In this document: one piece after another, positions 16,766 through 27,272 of the stretch
Layout of the letters: each line of letters opens with the position of its first letter
Numbering within the stretch: the stretch's first letter is position 1
Assembly: GCA_016786665.1 (NCBI GenBank)
Contig: JAEUVZ010000035.1
Coordinates: forward strand, 1-64,000
Origin: Flavipsychrobacter sp.
Lineage (GTDB): Bacteria > Bacteroidota > Bacteroidia > Chitinophagales > Chitinophagaceae
Length of the DNA stretch: 64,000 nt
Reading direction: 5' to 3'
Made by a program: the position numbers and the translations under genes
Notes under the pieces: generated by a model
The model's input: only the letters and a program-made list of their open reading frames with translations
What the model was told of the DNA's origin: nothing
The model's database searches: none

Positions 16766-16837
16766 CCATCCCTTTGCGGGGAGCTAGCTGTGCGCACACT
16801 AATATTATTGACTAAATCTTGTTAATACAGAACTGAC

Positions 16838-16876
16838 CTGTACTAAAAGTTGCACCTTTTAGAACGGGATTTTTTT
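16838..16876 (+). promoter_or_regulatory. hairpin and T-run in the rpoB leader
   Basis: CTAAAAG and CTTTTAG pair around TTGCAC and are followed by AACGGGA and seven T residues. This could be a weak terminator or attenuator ahead of rpoB; it lies about 35 bases before the start codon. The rest of 16463-16906 is AT-rich and holds no gene. Confidence 0.35.
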
Positions 16877-16906
16877 GTTTGTAAATAAAGGAGTATTAAA
16901 TATACT

Positions 16907-19900
16907 ATGGCTATAACACAAAAACGAACAACGACGGGCCGCATTAATTTCGGTAAGATCCACGATGTTGCTGATACGCCAGATCTTCTGGGTATTCAGT
17001 TACAGTCCTTCAAGGACTTTTTCCAGCTGGAAACTACGCCGGATAAACGCGATAATGAAGGCTTGTTCCGTGTGTTCAAAGAGAATTTTCCTATTACGGA
17101 CACCAGGAACATTTTCGTTCTGGAGTTCCTGGATTATTTCATCGATCCGCCCCGCTACACCATTGACGAATGTATGGAGCGCGGCCTTACGTATTCCGTT
17201 CCGCTGAAAGCGAAGCTGAAGCTGAGCTGTAATGACGAAGAGCACGTGGACTTCGAAACCATAGTGCAGGACGTTTTCCTCGGTAACATACCGTACATGA
17301 CCCCGCGCGGTACGTTTGTTATCAACGGCGCTGAACGTGTAGTAGTATCCCAGCTTCACCGTTCACCCGGTGTATTCTTCGGGCAGAGCGTTCACCCCAA
17401 CGGTACCAAGATCTACAGTGCCCGCGTAATACCGTTCAAGGGTGCGTGGATGGAATTTGCTACCGACATCAATAATGTAATGTATGCCTACATAGACCGT
17501 AAAAAGAAGTTCCCTGTAACGACGCTTTTACGTTCCATAGGTTTTGAAACAGATAAAGACATCCTCCAGCTCTTCGGCATGGCCGACGAGGTGAAAACTG
17601 ATAAGAAGACCCTGGCCGCCAACATAGGCCGCCGCCTGGCCGCCCGAGTACTGCGCAGCTGGACGGAAGACTTTGTGGACGAAGATACCGGTGAGGTAGT
17701 AACCATAGAGCGTAACGAGGTGATCCTGGACCGCGACAGCGTACTGGATGAAGCGAACGCTGAAATGATAGAAGGTATGGACATCCCCACCATCTTCCTG
17801 CAGAAGGAAGAAGTGAGCGGTGATTTCTCTATCATCTACAATACCCTGAACAAGGATACTTCTAACTCGGAACTGGAAGCGGTACAGCACATCTACCGCC
17901 AGCTTCGTGGTTCAGACGCTCCGGATGATGAAACCGCCCGCGGTATCATTGAGAAGCTGTTCTTCAGCGACAAGCGTTATGACCTGGGTGAAGTAGGCCG
18001 TTACAAGATCAACCGTAAGCTGGGACTGGATATCAACATTGATACGAAAGTATTGAGCAAGGAAGATATCATTTCCATCATCAAATACCTGGTTCGCCTT
18101 ACCAACGGTAAAGCGGAAATAGACGATATCGATCACCTGAGCAACCGTCGTGTCCGCACGGTGGGCGAGCAGTTGTTCGCACAGTTCGGTGTAGGCCTGG
18201 CGCGTATGGCACGTACTATCCGCGAGCGTATGAACGTTCGTGATAATGAAGTGTTCACGCCGATAGACCTGATCAACGCACGTACGCTGTCATCGGTTAT
18301 TAACTCTTTCTTTGGTACATCGCAACTGTCGCAGTTCCTTGACCAGACCAACCCCCTGTCGGAAATAACGCACAAGCGTCGTATTTCCGCCCTCGGTCCG
18401 GGTGGTTTGAGCCGTGAGCGTGCGGGCTTCGAGGTTCGTGACGTACACTACAGCCACTACGGCCGCCTGTGTACCATCGAAACACCGGAAGGGCCGAACA
18501 TCGGTCTTATCTCTACGCTTTGCGTACACGCCCAGATAAACGAGATGGGCTTCATCGAAACTCCATACCGCAAGGTAAAAGAAGGTAAAGTAGACCTGAA
18601 GCACCACCACTTCCTCAGCGCTGAAGAAGAAGACCTGGCAAAGATTGCCCAGGCCAACGTGCCGCTGGATGATAAAGGAAACTTCGTAGAAGATAAAATC
18701 GCTTCGCGCCAGACGGGTGACTTCCCGATATTGGAACCAAACGAAGTGGAATTCATGGACGTAGCGCCTAACCAGATAGTTGGTTTGAGCGCGTCGCTGA
18801 TTCCGTTCCTGGAGCACGATGATGCCAACCGTGCGCTGATGGGATCGAACATGCAACGCCAGGCTGTTCCGCTTATCCGCCCGCAAGTGCCTATAGTAGG
18901 TACCGGCCTGGAAGGTAAAGCAGCCCGCGACGCACGTATACAGATACATGCTGAAGGCAACGGTGTAGTAGAATATGTAGATGCTAACGAAATACATATC
19001 CGCTACGAGCGTAATGATAAAGACAGGCTGGTTTCGTTTGAAGATGACCTGAAAATATATACGCTTACCAAGTATAAAAAGACCAACCAGAGCACAAGCA
19101 TCACGCTGCGCCCGTCGGTACGCAAAGGCCAGAAAGTGAAGGAAGGCGACTTCCTGACCGAAGGCTATGCAACACAAGGCGGTGAGCTGGCGCTGGGCCG
19201 TAACCTGAAAGTGGCCTTCATGCCATGGAAGGGGTACAACTTCGAAGATGCCATCGTGATAAACGAAAAGGTAGTTCGCGAAGACTGGTTCACTTCCGTA
19301 CACATAGACGAGTACGAACTGGAAGTGCGCGATACCAAGCTGGGTGAAGAAGAACTGACCGCCGATATCCCTAACGTATCGGAAGAAGCTACCAAAGACC
19401 TGGACGAGAACGGTATCATCCGCGTAGGCGCGCACATAGGTGAGGGCGACATACTGATAGGTAAAATAACGCCTAAAGGAGAGACCGACCCCACACCGGA
19501 AGAAAAGCTCCTCCGTGCCATCTTTGGTGATAAAGCCGGTGATGCGAAAGATGCATCGCTGAAGGCGCCAAGCGGAACGGAAGGTATCGTAATAGACAAA
19601 CAACTCTTCCAGCGCGCGAAGAAAGATAAAAACTCTAAAGTGCGCGAAAAGGCAGCCCTGGAGAAGATTGAAAAAGTTCACGAAAAGAACCTGGACGATC
19701 TGAAGAACCTGCTGCTGGAAAAGCTGCAGATACTGCTGAAGGATAAAGTATCGGCCGGTATTACCAACAACTTTGGTGAGCCCGTACTGAGCAAAGGGGG
19801 TAAATTCAATACCAAGACCCTGGGCTCGGTAGATTACCAGAATGTAAACCCGCTGGGTTGGACTGGTGATAAGCCAACGGATGACGCCATCAACCAACTG

Positions 19901-20719
19901 CTGCACAACTACAATATCAAGTTCAACGAAGAACTGGGCCGCTACAAGCGCGAGAAGTTCAACCTGTCAATAGGGGATGAATTGCCTGCCGGCGTACTGA
20001 AACTGGCGAAGGTTTACCTGGCCAGCAAACGTAAGCTGAAAGTGGGTGATAAAATGGCGGGACGCCACGGTAACAAAGGTATCGTTGCCAAAATCGTTCG
20101 TGCGGAAGATATGCCATTCCTGGAAGACGGAACGCCGGTAGATATAGTACTGAACCCACTGGGGGTACCATCGCGTATGAACCTGGGACAGATATACGAA
20201 ACCGTTCTGGGCTGGGCCGGCGAAAAGCTGGGTATGCGCTTCGCTACCCCGATATTTGATGGCGCCAGTGTAGATGAAATAGGTAACCTGATTAACGAAG
20301 CGGGTCTTCCGGAGTTTGGCCACACATACTTGTATGATGGCGAAACAGGGGAGCGTTTCCACCAGAAGGCTACCGTAGGTATCATCTACGTGATAAAACT
20401 GCACCATATGGTAGACGATAAGATGCACGCGCGTTCTATCGGGCCATACAGCCTCATTACACAGCAGCCGCTGGGTGGTAAGGCGCAGTTTGGTGGTCAG
20501 CGTTTCGGTGAAATGGAAGTTTGGGCGCTGGAAGCATATGGTGCCGCCAACATCCTGCAGGAACTGCTTACACTTAAGTCGGATGACATCATGGGCCGTG
20601 CGAAAACCTACGAATCAATCGTTAAGGGCGACAACGTACCTAAAGCAGGTATACCGGAATCGTTCAACGTATTGGTGAATGAGTTGCGTGGATTAGGTTT
20701 AGAGTTAAAGTTTGAATAG
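16907..20719 (+). CDS. rpoB: RNA polymerase beta subunit
   Basis: 1270 residues, usual length for Bacteroidota. Recognisable landmarks include the rifampicin-region segment [35 protein letters not shown], the [20 protein letters not shown] motif with the catalytic-site acidic residue, and [15 protein letters not shown] near residue 1050. The rif segment carries the ordinary wild-type residues. rpoC follows after 57 bases in the same transcript. Unlike the common order, no rplK-rplA-rplJ-rplL cluster precedes it. Confidence 0.98.
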   Translation: MAITQKRTTTGRINFGKIHDVADTPDLLGIQLQSFKDFFQLETTPDKRDNEGLFRVFKENFPITDTRNIFVLEFLDYFIDPPRYTIDECMERGLTYSVPLKAKLKLSCNDEEHVDFETIVQDVFLGNIPYMTPRGTFVINGAERVVVSQLHRSPGVFFGQSVHPNGTKIYSARVIPFKGAWMEFATDINNVMYAYIDRKKKFPVTTLLRSIGFETDKDILQLFGMADEVKTDKKTLAANIGRRLAARVLRSWTEDFVDEDTGEVVTIERNEVILDRDSVLDEANAEMIEGMDIPTIFLQKEEVSGDFSIIYNTLNKDTSNSELEAVQHIYRQLRGSDAPDDETARGIIEKLFFSDKRYDLGEVGRYKINRKLGLDINIDTKVLSKEDIISIIKYLVRLTNGKAEIDDIDHLSNRRVRTVGEQLFAQFGVGLARMARTIRERMNVRDNEVFTPIDLINARTLSSVINSFFGTSQLSQFLDQTNPLSEITHKRRISALGPGGLSRERAGFEVRDVHYSHYGRLCTIETPEGPNIGLISTLCVHAQINEMGFIETPYRKVKEGKVDLKHHHFLSAEEEDLAKIAQANVPLDDKGNFVEDKIASRQTGDFPILEPNEVEFMDVAPNQIVGLSASLIPFLEHDDANRALMGSNMQRQAVPLIRPQVPIVGTGLEGKAARDARIQIHAEGNGVVEYVDANEIHIRYERNDKDRLVSFEDDLKIYTLTKYKKTNQSTSITLRPSVRKGQKVKEGDFLTEGYATQGGELALGRNLKVAFMPWKGYNFEDAIVINEKVVREDWFTSVHIDEYELEVRDTKLGEEELTADIPNVSEEATKDLDENGIIRVGAHIGEGDILIGKITPKGETDPTPEEKLLRAIFGDKAGDAKDASLKAPSGTEGIVIDKQLFQRAKKDKNSKVREKAALEKIEKVHEKNLDDLKNLLLEKLQILLKDKVSAGITNNFGEPVLSKGGKFNTKTLGSVDYQNVNPLGWTGDKPTDDAINQLLHNYNIKFNEELGRYKREKFNLSIGDELPAGVLKLAKVYLASKRKLKVGDKMAGRHGNKGIVAKIVRAEDMPFLEDGTPVDIVLNPLGVPSRMNLGQIYETVLGWAGEKLGMRFATPIFDGASVDEIGNLINEAGLPEFGHTYLYDGETGERFHQKATVGIIYVIKLHHMVDDKMHARSIGPYSLITQQPLGGKAQFGGQRFGEMEVWALEAYGAANILQELLTLKSDDIMGRAKTYESIVKGDNVPKAGIPESFNVLVNELRGLGLELKFE

Positions 20720-20776
20720 CAGCTATTCTGACCGGGAACACTGCTTTTATTTAAAACTAAAGACGAAAAAAACATT

Positions 20777-23700
20777 ATGGCAATAAAGAAAGAAAACCGT
20801 CCGAAGGCCGGATTTAATAAAATCACTATCAGCTTAGCATCTCCGGATACTATCCTCGACCGTTCCTATGGCGAGGTGCTGAAACCTGAAACCATCAACT
20901 ACCGTACGTACAAGCCGGAGCGTGATGGCCTTTTCTGCGAGAAAATATTCGGCCCTGTAAAGGATTACGAATGTTATTGCGGAAAGTACAAGCGTATCCG
21001 TTATAAGGGTATCGTTTGTGACCGTTGCGGTGTGGAAGTAACGGAAAAGAAAGTACGCCGTGAGCGCATGGGCCACATTAAGCTGGTGGTACCTATCGTG
21101 CACATCTGGTACTTTAAGAGCCTGCCCAACAAGATAGGTTACCTGCTGGGCGTTAGCTCTAAGAAGCTGGAAGGTATCGTTTACTACGAGCGCTATGTGG
21201 TAGTGAACGCCGGTGAAGCTGATGAACTAATCCGCCAGAAACTGAACCTGAAAGATTCTGAAAGCACCCACCAGGCGCTGCTGACGGAAGATGAATACCT
21301 GGAAATACTGGATTCACTGAGCAAGGATAACCAATACCTGCCCGATGATTCACCGGATAAATTCATCGCCAAAATGGGCGCGGAAGCCGTGCATGCACTG
21401 CTTTCCCGCATAGACCTCGACCAACTGTCGTACGACCTGCGTAATGCAGCCGCTAACGAAACATCTCAGCAGCGTAAGCAGGAAGCCCTCAAGCGCCTGA
21501 GCGTGGTAGAAGCGTTCCGCGATGCCAATACCCGTGTAGAAAACCGCCTGGAGTGGACCGTGATGCAATACATCCCGGTTATTCCACCAGAACTGCGTCC
21601 GCTCGTTCCGCTGGATGGTGGCCGTTTTGCGTCGTCTGACCTGAACGACCTGTACCGCCGCGTTATTATCCGGAACAACCGTCTGAAAAGGCTGATAGAA
21701 ATTAAAGCACCAGAGGTGATCCTGCGTAACGAAAAACGTATGCTGCAGGAAGCCGTTGACTCACTGTTCGATAACAGCCGTAAGAGCAACGCCGTGAAAG
21801 CGGAAGGTGGACGTGCCCTGAAGTCACTCTCTGATGTACTGAAAGGTAAACAAGGCCGTTTCCGTCAGAACCTCCTCGGTAAGCGTGTGGACTACTCCGG
21901 CCGTTCGGTTATCGTGGTAGGTCCTGAAATGAAGCTCCACGAGTGTGGCCTTCCTAAGGACATGGCTGCGGAACTGTTCAAACCATTCATTATCCGTAAG
22001 CTAATAGAGCGTGGTATTGTAAAAACGGTAAAGAGCGCCAAGAAACTGGTAGAACGTAAAGAAGCCGTAGTTTGGGACATACTGGAAAATGTGCTGAAGG
22101 GCCACCCGGTACTCCTTAACCGTGCCCCTACGCTCCACAGGCTTTCGATACAAGCCTTCCAGCCTAAGCTGATAGAAGGTAAAGCGATACAGCTGCACCC
22201 GCTGGTGTGTTCGGCGTTCAACGCCGATTTCGATGGTGACCAGATGGCCGTACACGTGCCGCTGAGCCACGCAGCGATACTGGAAGCCCAGCTGCTGATG
22301 CTGGCTTCGCACAACATTCTTAACCCGCAGAACGGTACGCCTATCACCCTGCCTTCACAGGACATGGTACTGGGCCTCTACTATATCTCCAAGGGTAAGA
22401 AGACCATGGGCGACGAGATAGTAAAAGGCGAAGGCATGGCGTTCTACAGCCCTGAAGAGGTGCTGATAGCGCACAACGAAGGCCGCGCTGACCTCCACGC
22501 CTGGATAAAAGTAAAAGTAGACGTTCGCCAGAAGGACGGCAGCCTGCAAAGGCAACTGCTGGAAACAACGGTAGGACGCGTTATATTCAACCAGTTTGTA
22601 CCCAAAGAAAATGGTTTCGTAAATGCGCTGCTCACGAAGAAGTCGCTGCGGGAGATCATTGGTGACATACTGAAGAACACCAACATACCAAAGACCGTAC
22701 AGTTCCTGGATGATATCAAAACATTAGGATTCCGTACCGCCTTCCGTGGTGGTCTGTCGTTCAACATCAAAGACCTTTCCGTACCGGATGTGAAAGAAAC
22801 ACTGGTAACAGCGGCACAGGGCGAAGTGGACGAAGTATGGGAGAACTACAACATGGGGCTTATCACGAACAACGAACGTTATAACCAGATCATCGATATC
22901 TGGTCTCGCGTAGATACGCGTGTAACGGAAACGCTGATTCGTGAAATGGCTGCCGATAAGCAAGGCTTCAACTCCGTGTACATGATGCTTGATTCAGGTG
23001 CGCGTGGTAGTAAGCAGCAGGTAAAGCAGCTGGCAGGCTTAAGGGGACTGATGGCGAAACCTCGTCGTTCAGGCTCTTCCGGTTCTGAAATTATCGAGAA
23101 CCCCATCCTCTCTAACTTTAAAGTGGGCTTGAGCGTATTGGAGTACTTTATCTCTACCCACGGTGCGCGTAAAGGTCTGGCCGATACCGCCCTTAAAACG
23201 GCGGATGCCGGTTACCTGACCCGTCGTCTGGTAGACGTTGCCCAGGATGTGGTGATCAACGAAGAAGATTGCGGTACCCTGCGTGGTATAGCTACTTCGG
23301 CGCTTAAGGATAACGAAGAGATAGTAGAACCACTGTACGACCGTATATTAGGTCGTACCTCGCTCCACGATGTGTTTGACCCGATAAGCGGTGAACTGCT
23401 GGTGAACGCTGGTGAAGAAATAACAGAAGATATAGCCAAGCAGATAGAGGAAAGTGCCATAGACGCGGTAGAAATACGCTCGGTGCTGACTTGTGAAGCG
23501 CGCCGCGGGGTGTGTACCAAGTGTTATGGTAAAAACCTGGCAACAGGATATATGGCGCAGCGTGGTGATGCCGTTGGTATTATCGCCGCCCAGTCCATTG
23601 GTGAGCCGGGTACGCAGCTGACACTCCGTACCTTCCACGTGGGTGGTGTGGCCGGTTCTTCTGCTATCGAATCGCAACTAGTAGCTAAGTTTGATGGTAC

Positions 23701-25102
23701 CGTGCAGTTCGACGGCCTGCGTACTACCAAGTACAAAGATACTGAAGGCGAAGACCAGGTAGTGGTAATAGGCCGTACCGGTGAAATGCGTATAGTAGAC
23801 GTAGCCAACGACCGCCTGCTGATTACCAACAACATACCTTATGGTTCCATACTGAAGGTGGCCAATGGTAAGAAGGTGAGCAAGGGCGATGTTATCTGTA
23901 CCTGGGATCCGTTCAACGCCGTTATCATCTCTGAGGTGAATGGTAACGTTCGCTTCGACAGTGTAATTGAAGGTGTTACTTATCGGGAAGAGGCCGACGA
24001 ACAAACAGGCCACCGCGAGAAGGTAGTAATAGAAACTAAAGATAAAACCAAGATACCGGCTATCATTGTTAGCAATGGCAAAGATGAAAAGACGTACAAC
24101 CTTCCGGTGGGCTCTCACATCATTGTAGAGTCTGACGAAAGCGTACACAATGGCCAGGTACTGGTGAAGATACCGCGTATCATGGGCCGTAGCCGCGATA
24201 TCACGGGTGGTCTTCCACGTGTAACTGAATTGTTTGAAGCGCGTAACCCAAGCAACCCTGCTGTTGTAGCGGAGATTGATGGTGTGGTAGCCTTCGGTAA
24301 CATTAAGCGTGGTAACCGCGAGATCATCGTTGAGTCGCGCGAAGGACTGGTGAAAAAGTACCTGGTGCCGCTTACGCGCCACATCATGGTGCAGGACGGT
24401 GACTTCGTAAAGGCCGGTACATCGCTCTCCGACGGTGCTACTACGCCTAGCGATATCCTCTCCATCAAAGGTCCGTTCGCCGTACAGGAATACCTGGTGA
24501 ACGAGATACAGGAAGTTTACCGCTTACAGGGTGTGAAGATCAACGATAAGCACATTGAGGTGATCGTTCGCCAGATGATGCGTAAGGTGTCTATCATGGA
24601 TCCGGGTGATACCAAGTTCCTGGAAGATGATACCGTTGATAAATTCGACTTCCTGGAAGAGAACGACTGGATATACGACAAGAAGGTAGTAACAGAAGGC
24701 GGCGAAAGCGAAAACCTGAAAGCTGGCCAGATAGTTACCCTCCGCGAAATACGGGAAGAGAACAGCTTGCTCCGCCGCTCTGACAAGAAGCTGGTTGAAT
24801 ACCGCGATGCGAACCCTGCTACATCGTCTCCGGTGCTGCAAGGTATTACCAAGGCGTCGCTGGGTACACAGAGCTGGATTTCGGCCGCGTCGTTCCAGGA
24901 AACTACTAAGGTTCTTTCTCAGGCGTCTATCAATGGTAAGTCCGACTTCCTGATGGGTCTGAAAGAGAACGTTATCACCGGTAACCTGATACCTGCAGGT
25001 ACAGGCCGCCGCGACTTTGATGACATAGTGGTAGGTTCTAAGGAAGAATTTGAACTGCTCATGGCCAACCGTGATGTGCTTCAGTTCGACGAAGAAGAAT
25101 AG
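20777..25102 (+). CDS. rpoC: RNA polymerase beta' subunit
   Basis: 1441 residues. The N-terminal zinc finger ([20 protein letters not shown]) is followed by the clamp, the active-site NADFDGDQ (482-489) that binds the catalytic magnesium, the bridge and trigger region, and the second zinc-binding motif starting near Cys906 ([11 protein letters not shown]). The last third includes [18 protein letters not shown]. Second gene of rpoBC, ended by a strong terminator. Confidence 0.98.
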   Translation: MAIKKENRPKAGFNKITISLASPDTILDRSYGEVLKPETINYRTYKPERDGLFCEKIFGPVKDYECYCGKYKRIRYKGIVCDRCGVEVTEKKVRRERMGHIKLVVPIVHIWYFKSLPNKIGYLLGVSSKKLEGIVYYERYVVVNAGEADELIRQKLNLKDSESTHQALLTEDEYLEILDSLSKDNQYLPDDSPDKFIAKMGAEAVHALLSRIDLDQLSYDLRNAAANETSQQRKQEALKRLSVVEAFRDANTRVENRLEWTVMQYIPVIPPELRPLVPLDGGRFASSDLNDLYRRVIIRNNRLKRLIEIKAPEVILRNEKRMLQEAVDSLFDNSRKSNAVKAEGGRALKSLSDVLKGKQGRFRQNLLGKRVDYSGRSVIVVGPEMKLHECGLPKDMAAELFKPFIIRKLIERGIVKTVKSAKKLVERKEAVVWDILENVLKGHPVLLNRAPTLHRLSIQAFQPKLIEGKAIQLHPLVCSAFNADFDGDQMAVHVPLSHAAILEAQLLMLASHNILNPQNGTPITLPSQDMVLGLYYISKGKKTMGDEIVKGEGMAFYSPEEVLIAHNEGRADLHAWIKVKVDVRQKDGSLQRQLLETTVGRVIFNQFVPKENGFVNALLTKKSLREIIGDILKNTNIPKTVQFLDDIKTLGFRTAFRGGLSFNIKDLSVPDVKETLVTAAQGEVDEVWENYNMGLITNNERYNQIIDIWSRVDTRVTETLIREMAADKQGFNSVYMMLDSGARGSKQQVKQLAGLRGLMAKPRRSGSSGSEIIENPILSNFKVGLSVLEYFISTHGARKGLADTALKTADAGYLTRRLVDVAQDVVINEEDCGTLRGIATSALKDNEEIVEPLYDRILGRTSLHDVFDPISGELLVNAGEEITEDIAKQIEESAIDAVEIRSVLTCEARRGVCTKCYGKNLATGYMAQRGDAVGIIAAQSIGEPGTQLTLRTFHVGGVAGSSAIESQLVAKFDGTVQFDGLRTTKYKDTEGEDQVVVIGRTGEMRIVDVANDRLLITNNIPYGSILKVANGKKVSKGDVICTWDPFNAVIISEVNGNVRFDSVIEGVTYREEADEQTGHREKVVIETKDKTKIPAIIVSNGKDEKTYNLPVGSHIIVESDESVHNGQVLVKIPRIMGRSRDITGGLPRVTELFEARNPSNPAVVAEIDGVVAFGNIKRGNREIIVESREGLVKKYLVPLTRHIMVQDGDFVKAGTSLSDGATTPSDILSIKGPFAVQEYLVNEIQEVYRLQGVKINDKHIEVIVRQMMRKVSIMDPGDTKFLEDDTVDKFDFLEENDWIYDKKVVTEGGESENLKAGQIVTLREIREENSLLRRSDKKLVEYRDANPATSSPVLQGITKASLGTQSWISAASFQETTKVLSQASINGKSDFLMGLKENVITGNLIPAGTGRRDFDDIVVGSKEEFELLMANRDVLQFDEEE

Positions 25103-25125
25103 TAATTCTTGAAGTGAATAACAGG

Positions 25126-25148
25126 CAGCCGCTCTCTAAGAGCGGCTG
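25126..25148 (+). terminator. rpoBC terminator
   Basis: CAGCCGCTCT (25126-25135) pairs with AGAGCGGCTG (25139-25148), followed by seven T. Only 20 bases later the next gene starts. Confidence 0.9.
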
Positions 25149-25167
25149 TTTTTTTATATTTAGGATA

Positions 25168-25680
25168 ATGAACCGACCCGTAATTGAGCTAACCTGTAAA
25201 GTGCAGGCATATTCCGCTATCAAAAATTTTGTCTGGGACGACTGTGTTGACTGGGCATATGAAATGATGCAGTTAGGCTATGATACGCCAAGCTTGCTTT
25301 TGTTAGCCAGTACAGCAAAGCCAACTGGCTATTTCGAAACTCAAAACTCTTTAAGGCTGGCATTGAAAGAGCTCGGCTTATGCGAAAAGGTAGGGGAGGA
25401 AGCAATAATTAGTTACAGCAGCTTTTACGTAAAAAGGATCTTCTCAAAGAAGGGTATCAAAGAGAGTTTGGCTCCGCTGTCTGAACTTTACCATGCCACT
25501 GAGTATGGCGGGTTAATTGTGGACTTTTTCGTACTTCATAATGCTTGGGAAGATTTGGATTTCGGCGCAGAGTATCAATGGTATTGGGAGGGGGCGACAA
25601 GGGAGAACATTTCCCATATAGTGGTGGAGGAGGCCGGAAAATGGCTGCACCAGTATAAAAAACAGCTTTCTGTAAAGTAG
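25168..25680 (+). CDS. hypothetical protein
   Basis: 170 residues, no signal peptide and no membrane segment, so probably cytoplasmic. The start at 25168 follows directly after the rpoC terminator T-run. It is acidic, helix-rich (AYEMMQLGYDTPSLLLLAST, LRLALKELGLCEKVGEEA) with many aromatic residues near the end (YQWYWEGATRENI). I do not recognise a family. The lower GC of its codons compared with rpoC hints at a recent gain. Confidence 0.55.
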   Translation: MNRPVIELTCKVQAYSAIKNFVWDDCVDWAYEMMQLGYDTPSLLLLASTAKPTGYFETQNSLRLALKELGLCEKVGEEAIISYSSFYVKRIFSKKGIKESLAPLSELYHATEYGGLIVDFFVLHNAWEDLDFGAEYQWYWEGATRENISHIVVEEAGKWLHQYKKQLSVK

Positions 25681-25776
25681 CGGGTTCACTCACAAAAACT
25701 ACCACATATATAAATTATGGGTAAATAGTTGAAAATCGGGAAACTTATTATTATTTTAGTCCCATAATTCCAACGT

Positions 25777-26301
25777 ATGAAGCTCAGAACATTCGCACTT
25801 GCCCTCGTGGCCCTTTGCTTAACAGTAGTTGCCAACGCGCATCCTATCGGAAAGTATATCCGCCACAGGAATATCGCCACTGCTGACCACATTTACGCTT
25901 ACGATGGCCATGGCCACGATAAGTATTCCCGTGTGTACAAACCACGTGGTACAGACAAGAATTTTTATCACTGTAGTGGTCTCGGCCATCACGTGAATTG
26001 CAAGCATGGTTCTTGCCATCATTTTAAGGTAAACCATCACCAGAGCCGTCATGCGTGCAAGCGCAATTGCCACGACCATGGTGCGTGCAAACCACACAGC
26101 GGTTCTTCCTGCGGACATCACGGTTGCCGCAACGTGTGCCGCAACAGGGATTATATCCCTTCTTCACACTACCATTGTGCAGACAACTACGTTCATCCTA
26201 ACGATGCACACGATTGCGGTGGCGACGAAGATGCGGTGGAAGAAGTAGAAGTAGAAACCGGCAACGCCAAGCGTGCTAAAATAAAAATAGTAGAAGATTA
26301 G
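25777..26301 (+). CDS. secreted His/Cys-rich protein, possible metal binder
   Basis: 174 residues with a clear signal peptide (MKLRTFALALVALCLTVVANA). The mature part to about residue 150 carries 23 His and 11 Cys, many in close pairs (GLGHHVNCKHGSCHHF, RNCHDHGACK, SCGHHGCRNVC). The last 25 residues are acidic (DEDAVEEVEVE) and end in a basic stretch. Dense CxxxxC and HH patterns suggest binding of zinc, copper or nickel in the periplasm or outside the cell, but no named family was recognised. It has its own terminator and no metal-transport gene beside it. Confidence 0.6.
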   Translation: MKLRTFALALVALCLTVVANAHPIGKYIRHRNIATADHIYAYDGHGHDKYSRVYKPRGTDKNFYHCSGLGHHVNCKHGSCHHFKVNHHQSRHACKRNCHDHGACKPHSGSSCGHHGCRNVCRNRDYIPSSHYHCADNYVHPNDAHDCGGDEDAVEEVEVETGNAKRAKIKIVED

Positions 26302-26327
26302 CAGAGGCTCTTCTTTAAAGAAATAGC

Positions 26328-26354
26328 ATCCCCCGGACTGATTGTCCGGGGGAT
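26328..26354 (+). terminator. intrinsic terminator
   Basis: ATCCCCCGGAC (26328-26338) pairs with GTCCGGGGGAT (26344-26354) and runs into a T-tract of about seven. It ends the His/Cys-rich gene. Confidence 0.88.
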
Positions 26355-26417
26355 TTTTTTTTGCGCGGCTGGTAGCTATGGCACAGTTTTTAAAATTATC
26401 CTCGTAAAAACAGAACT

Positions 26418-27218
26418 ATGAAACAAGTGACCTTTTCGATTGCTGCTACCCTGATGATAATCATGGCGTTGCCATCGTGTGTGGCGAAACGTAAGTACGT
26501 TTCGGCCCAGTCCGCTGCGGCGGAGCAGCGTAAGATCAATGAGAATTTGCAAGCCAGCATAGCCCGCCAGGGAGATACCATCAATATGTTGCGCAAGAAT
26601 GTGAATGCACTCGGCGACGCCTACCAGTCTACCAATAGCGAACTGAACATGAGCAAGGACCAGATAGCCGACCAGCAGCGGAGGCTGGCGCACCTGCAGT
26701 CGCTCATCAATCAGCAGCAGAGCAATACAGAAGCGCTGCGCAAGAAGATAGCCGACGCGCTGGTAAACTTCAACACCAACGAGCTGACCGTGTACATAAA
26801 GGATGGCAAGGTATATGTAAGCATGACGGAGAGCCTGCTGTTCCCCTCGGGAAGCGCTGAGGTAAACCAGCGGGGTAAAGATGCCCTGGCGAAGCTGGCC
26901 GGGGTGCTGAACACCAATCCCGATATAAACGTGAATGTAGAAGGCCACACCGATACGGTGCCCATAAAGAACAAGGTGTATATGGACAACTGGGCGCTGA
27001 GCGTGGGCCGCTCTACCGCTATAGCCCGCATACTGATAGGCGACTATACCGTTCCGCCGGCGCGTATTATTGCCAGTGGACGGGGAGAGCATCACCCGGT
27101 AGCTCCTAACACTACCGACATAGGCCGCGCGCAAAACCGCCGCACCGAAATAATACTGGAGCCGAAGTTGGACGCACTAATGGATCTGATACACGGCGTA
27201 CCTGTGGCGGAAAAATAA
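26418..27218 (+). CDS. OmpA-family lipoprotein
   Basis: 266 residues. A lipoprotein signal (MIIMALPSC) is followed by a coiled coil of about 100 residues (heptads from EQRKINENLQASIA to RRLAHLQSLINQQQ) and a C-terminal OmpA/MotB domain from about residue 130, with the peptidoglycan-contacting motif NVEGHTDTVP and the RSTAIARIL and AQNRRTEI segments. It should tether the outer membrane to the cell wall. The domain order resembles the lipoprotein members of this family in other Bacteroidota. Confidence 0.88.
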   Translation: MKQVTFSIAATLMIIMALPSCVAKRKYVSAQSAAAEQRKINENLQASIARQGDTINMLRKNVNALGDAYQSTNSELNMSKDQIADQQRRLAHLQSLINQQQSNTEALRKKIADALVNFNTNELTVYIKDGKVYVSMTESLLFPSGSAEVNQRGKDALAKLAGVLNTNPDINVNVEGHTDTVPIKNKVYMDNWALSVGRSTAIARILIGDYTVPPARIIASGRGEHHPVAPNTTDIGRAQNRRTEIILEPKLDALMDLIHGVPVAEK

Positions 27219-27240
27219 GCGATACGATAATACAAAGCTG

Positions 27241-27265
27241 AAGGGGTGGGAACTTTCCACCCCTT
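27241..27265 (+). terminator. intrinsic terminator
   Basis: AAGGGGTGG (27241-27249) pairs with CCACCCCTT (27257-27265), then TTTTT. It stops the OmpA-like gene just before the convergent TonB receptor gene ends. Confidence 0.8.
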
Positions 27266-27272
27266 TTTTATG

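Noticed and set aside
18290-19906. 538-codon open frame antisense to rpoB
   Set aside because: Composition is the mirror of rpoB codons, with no start context or family motif; the rpoB frame is certain.
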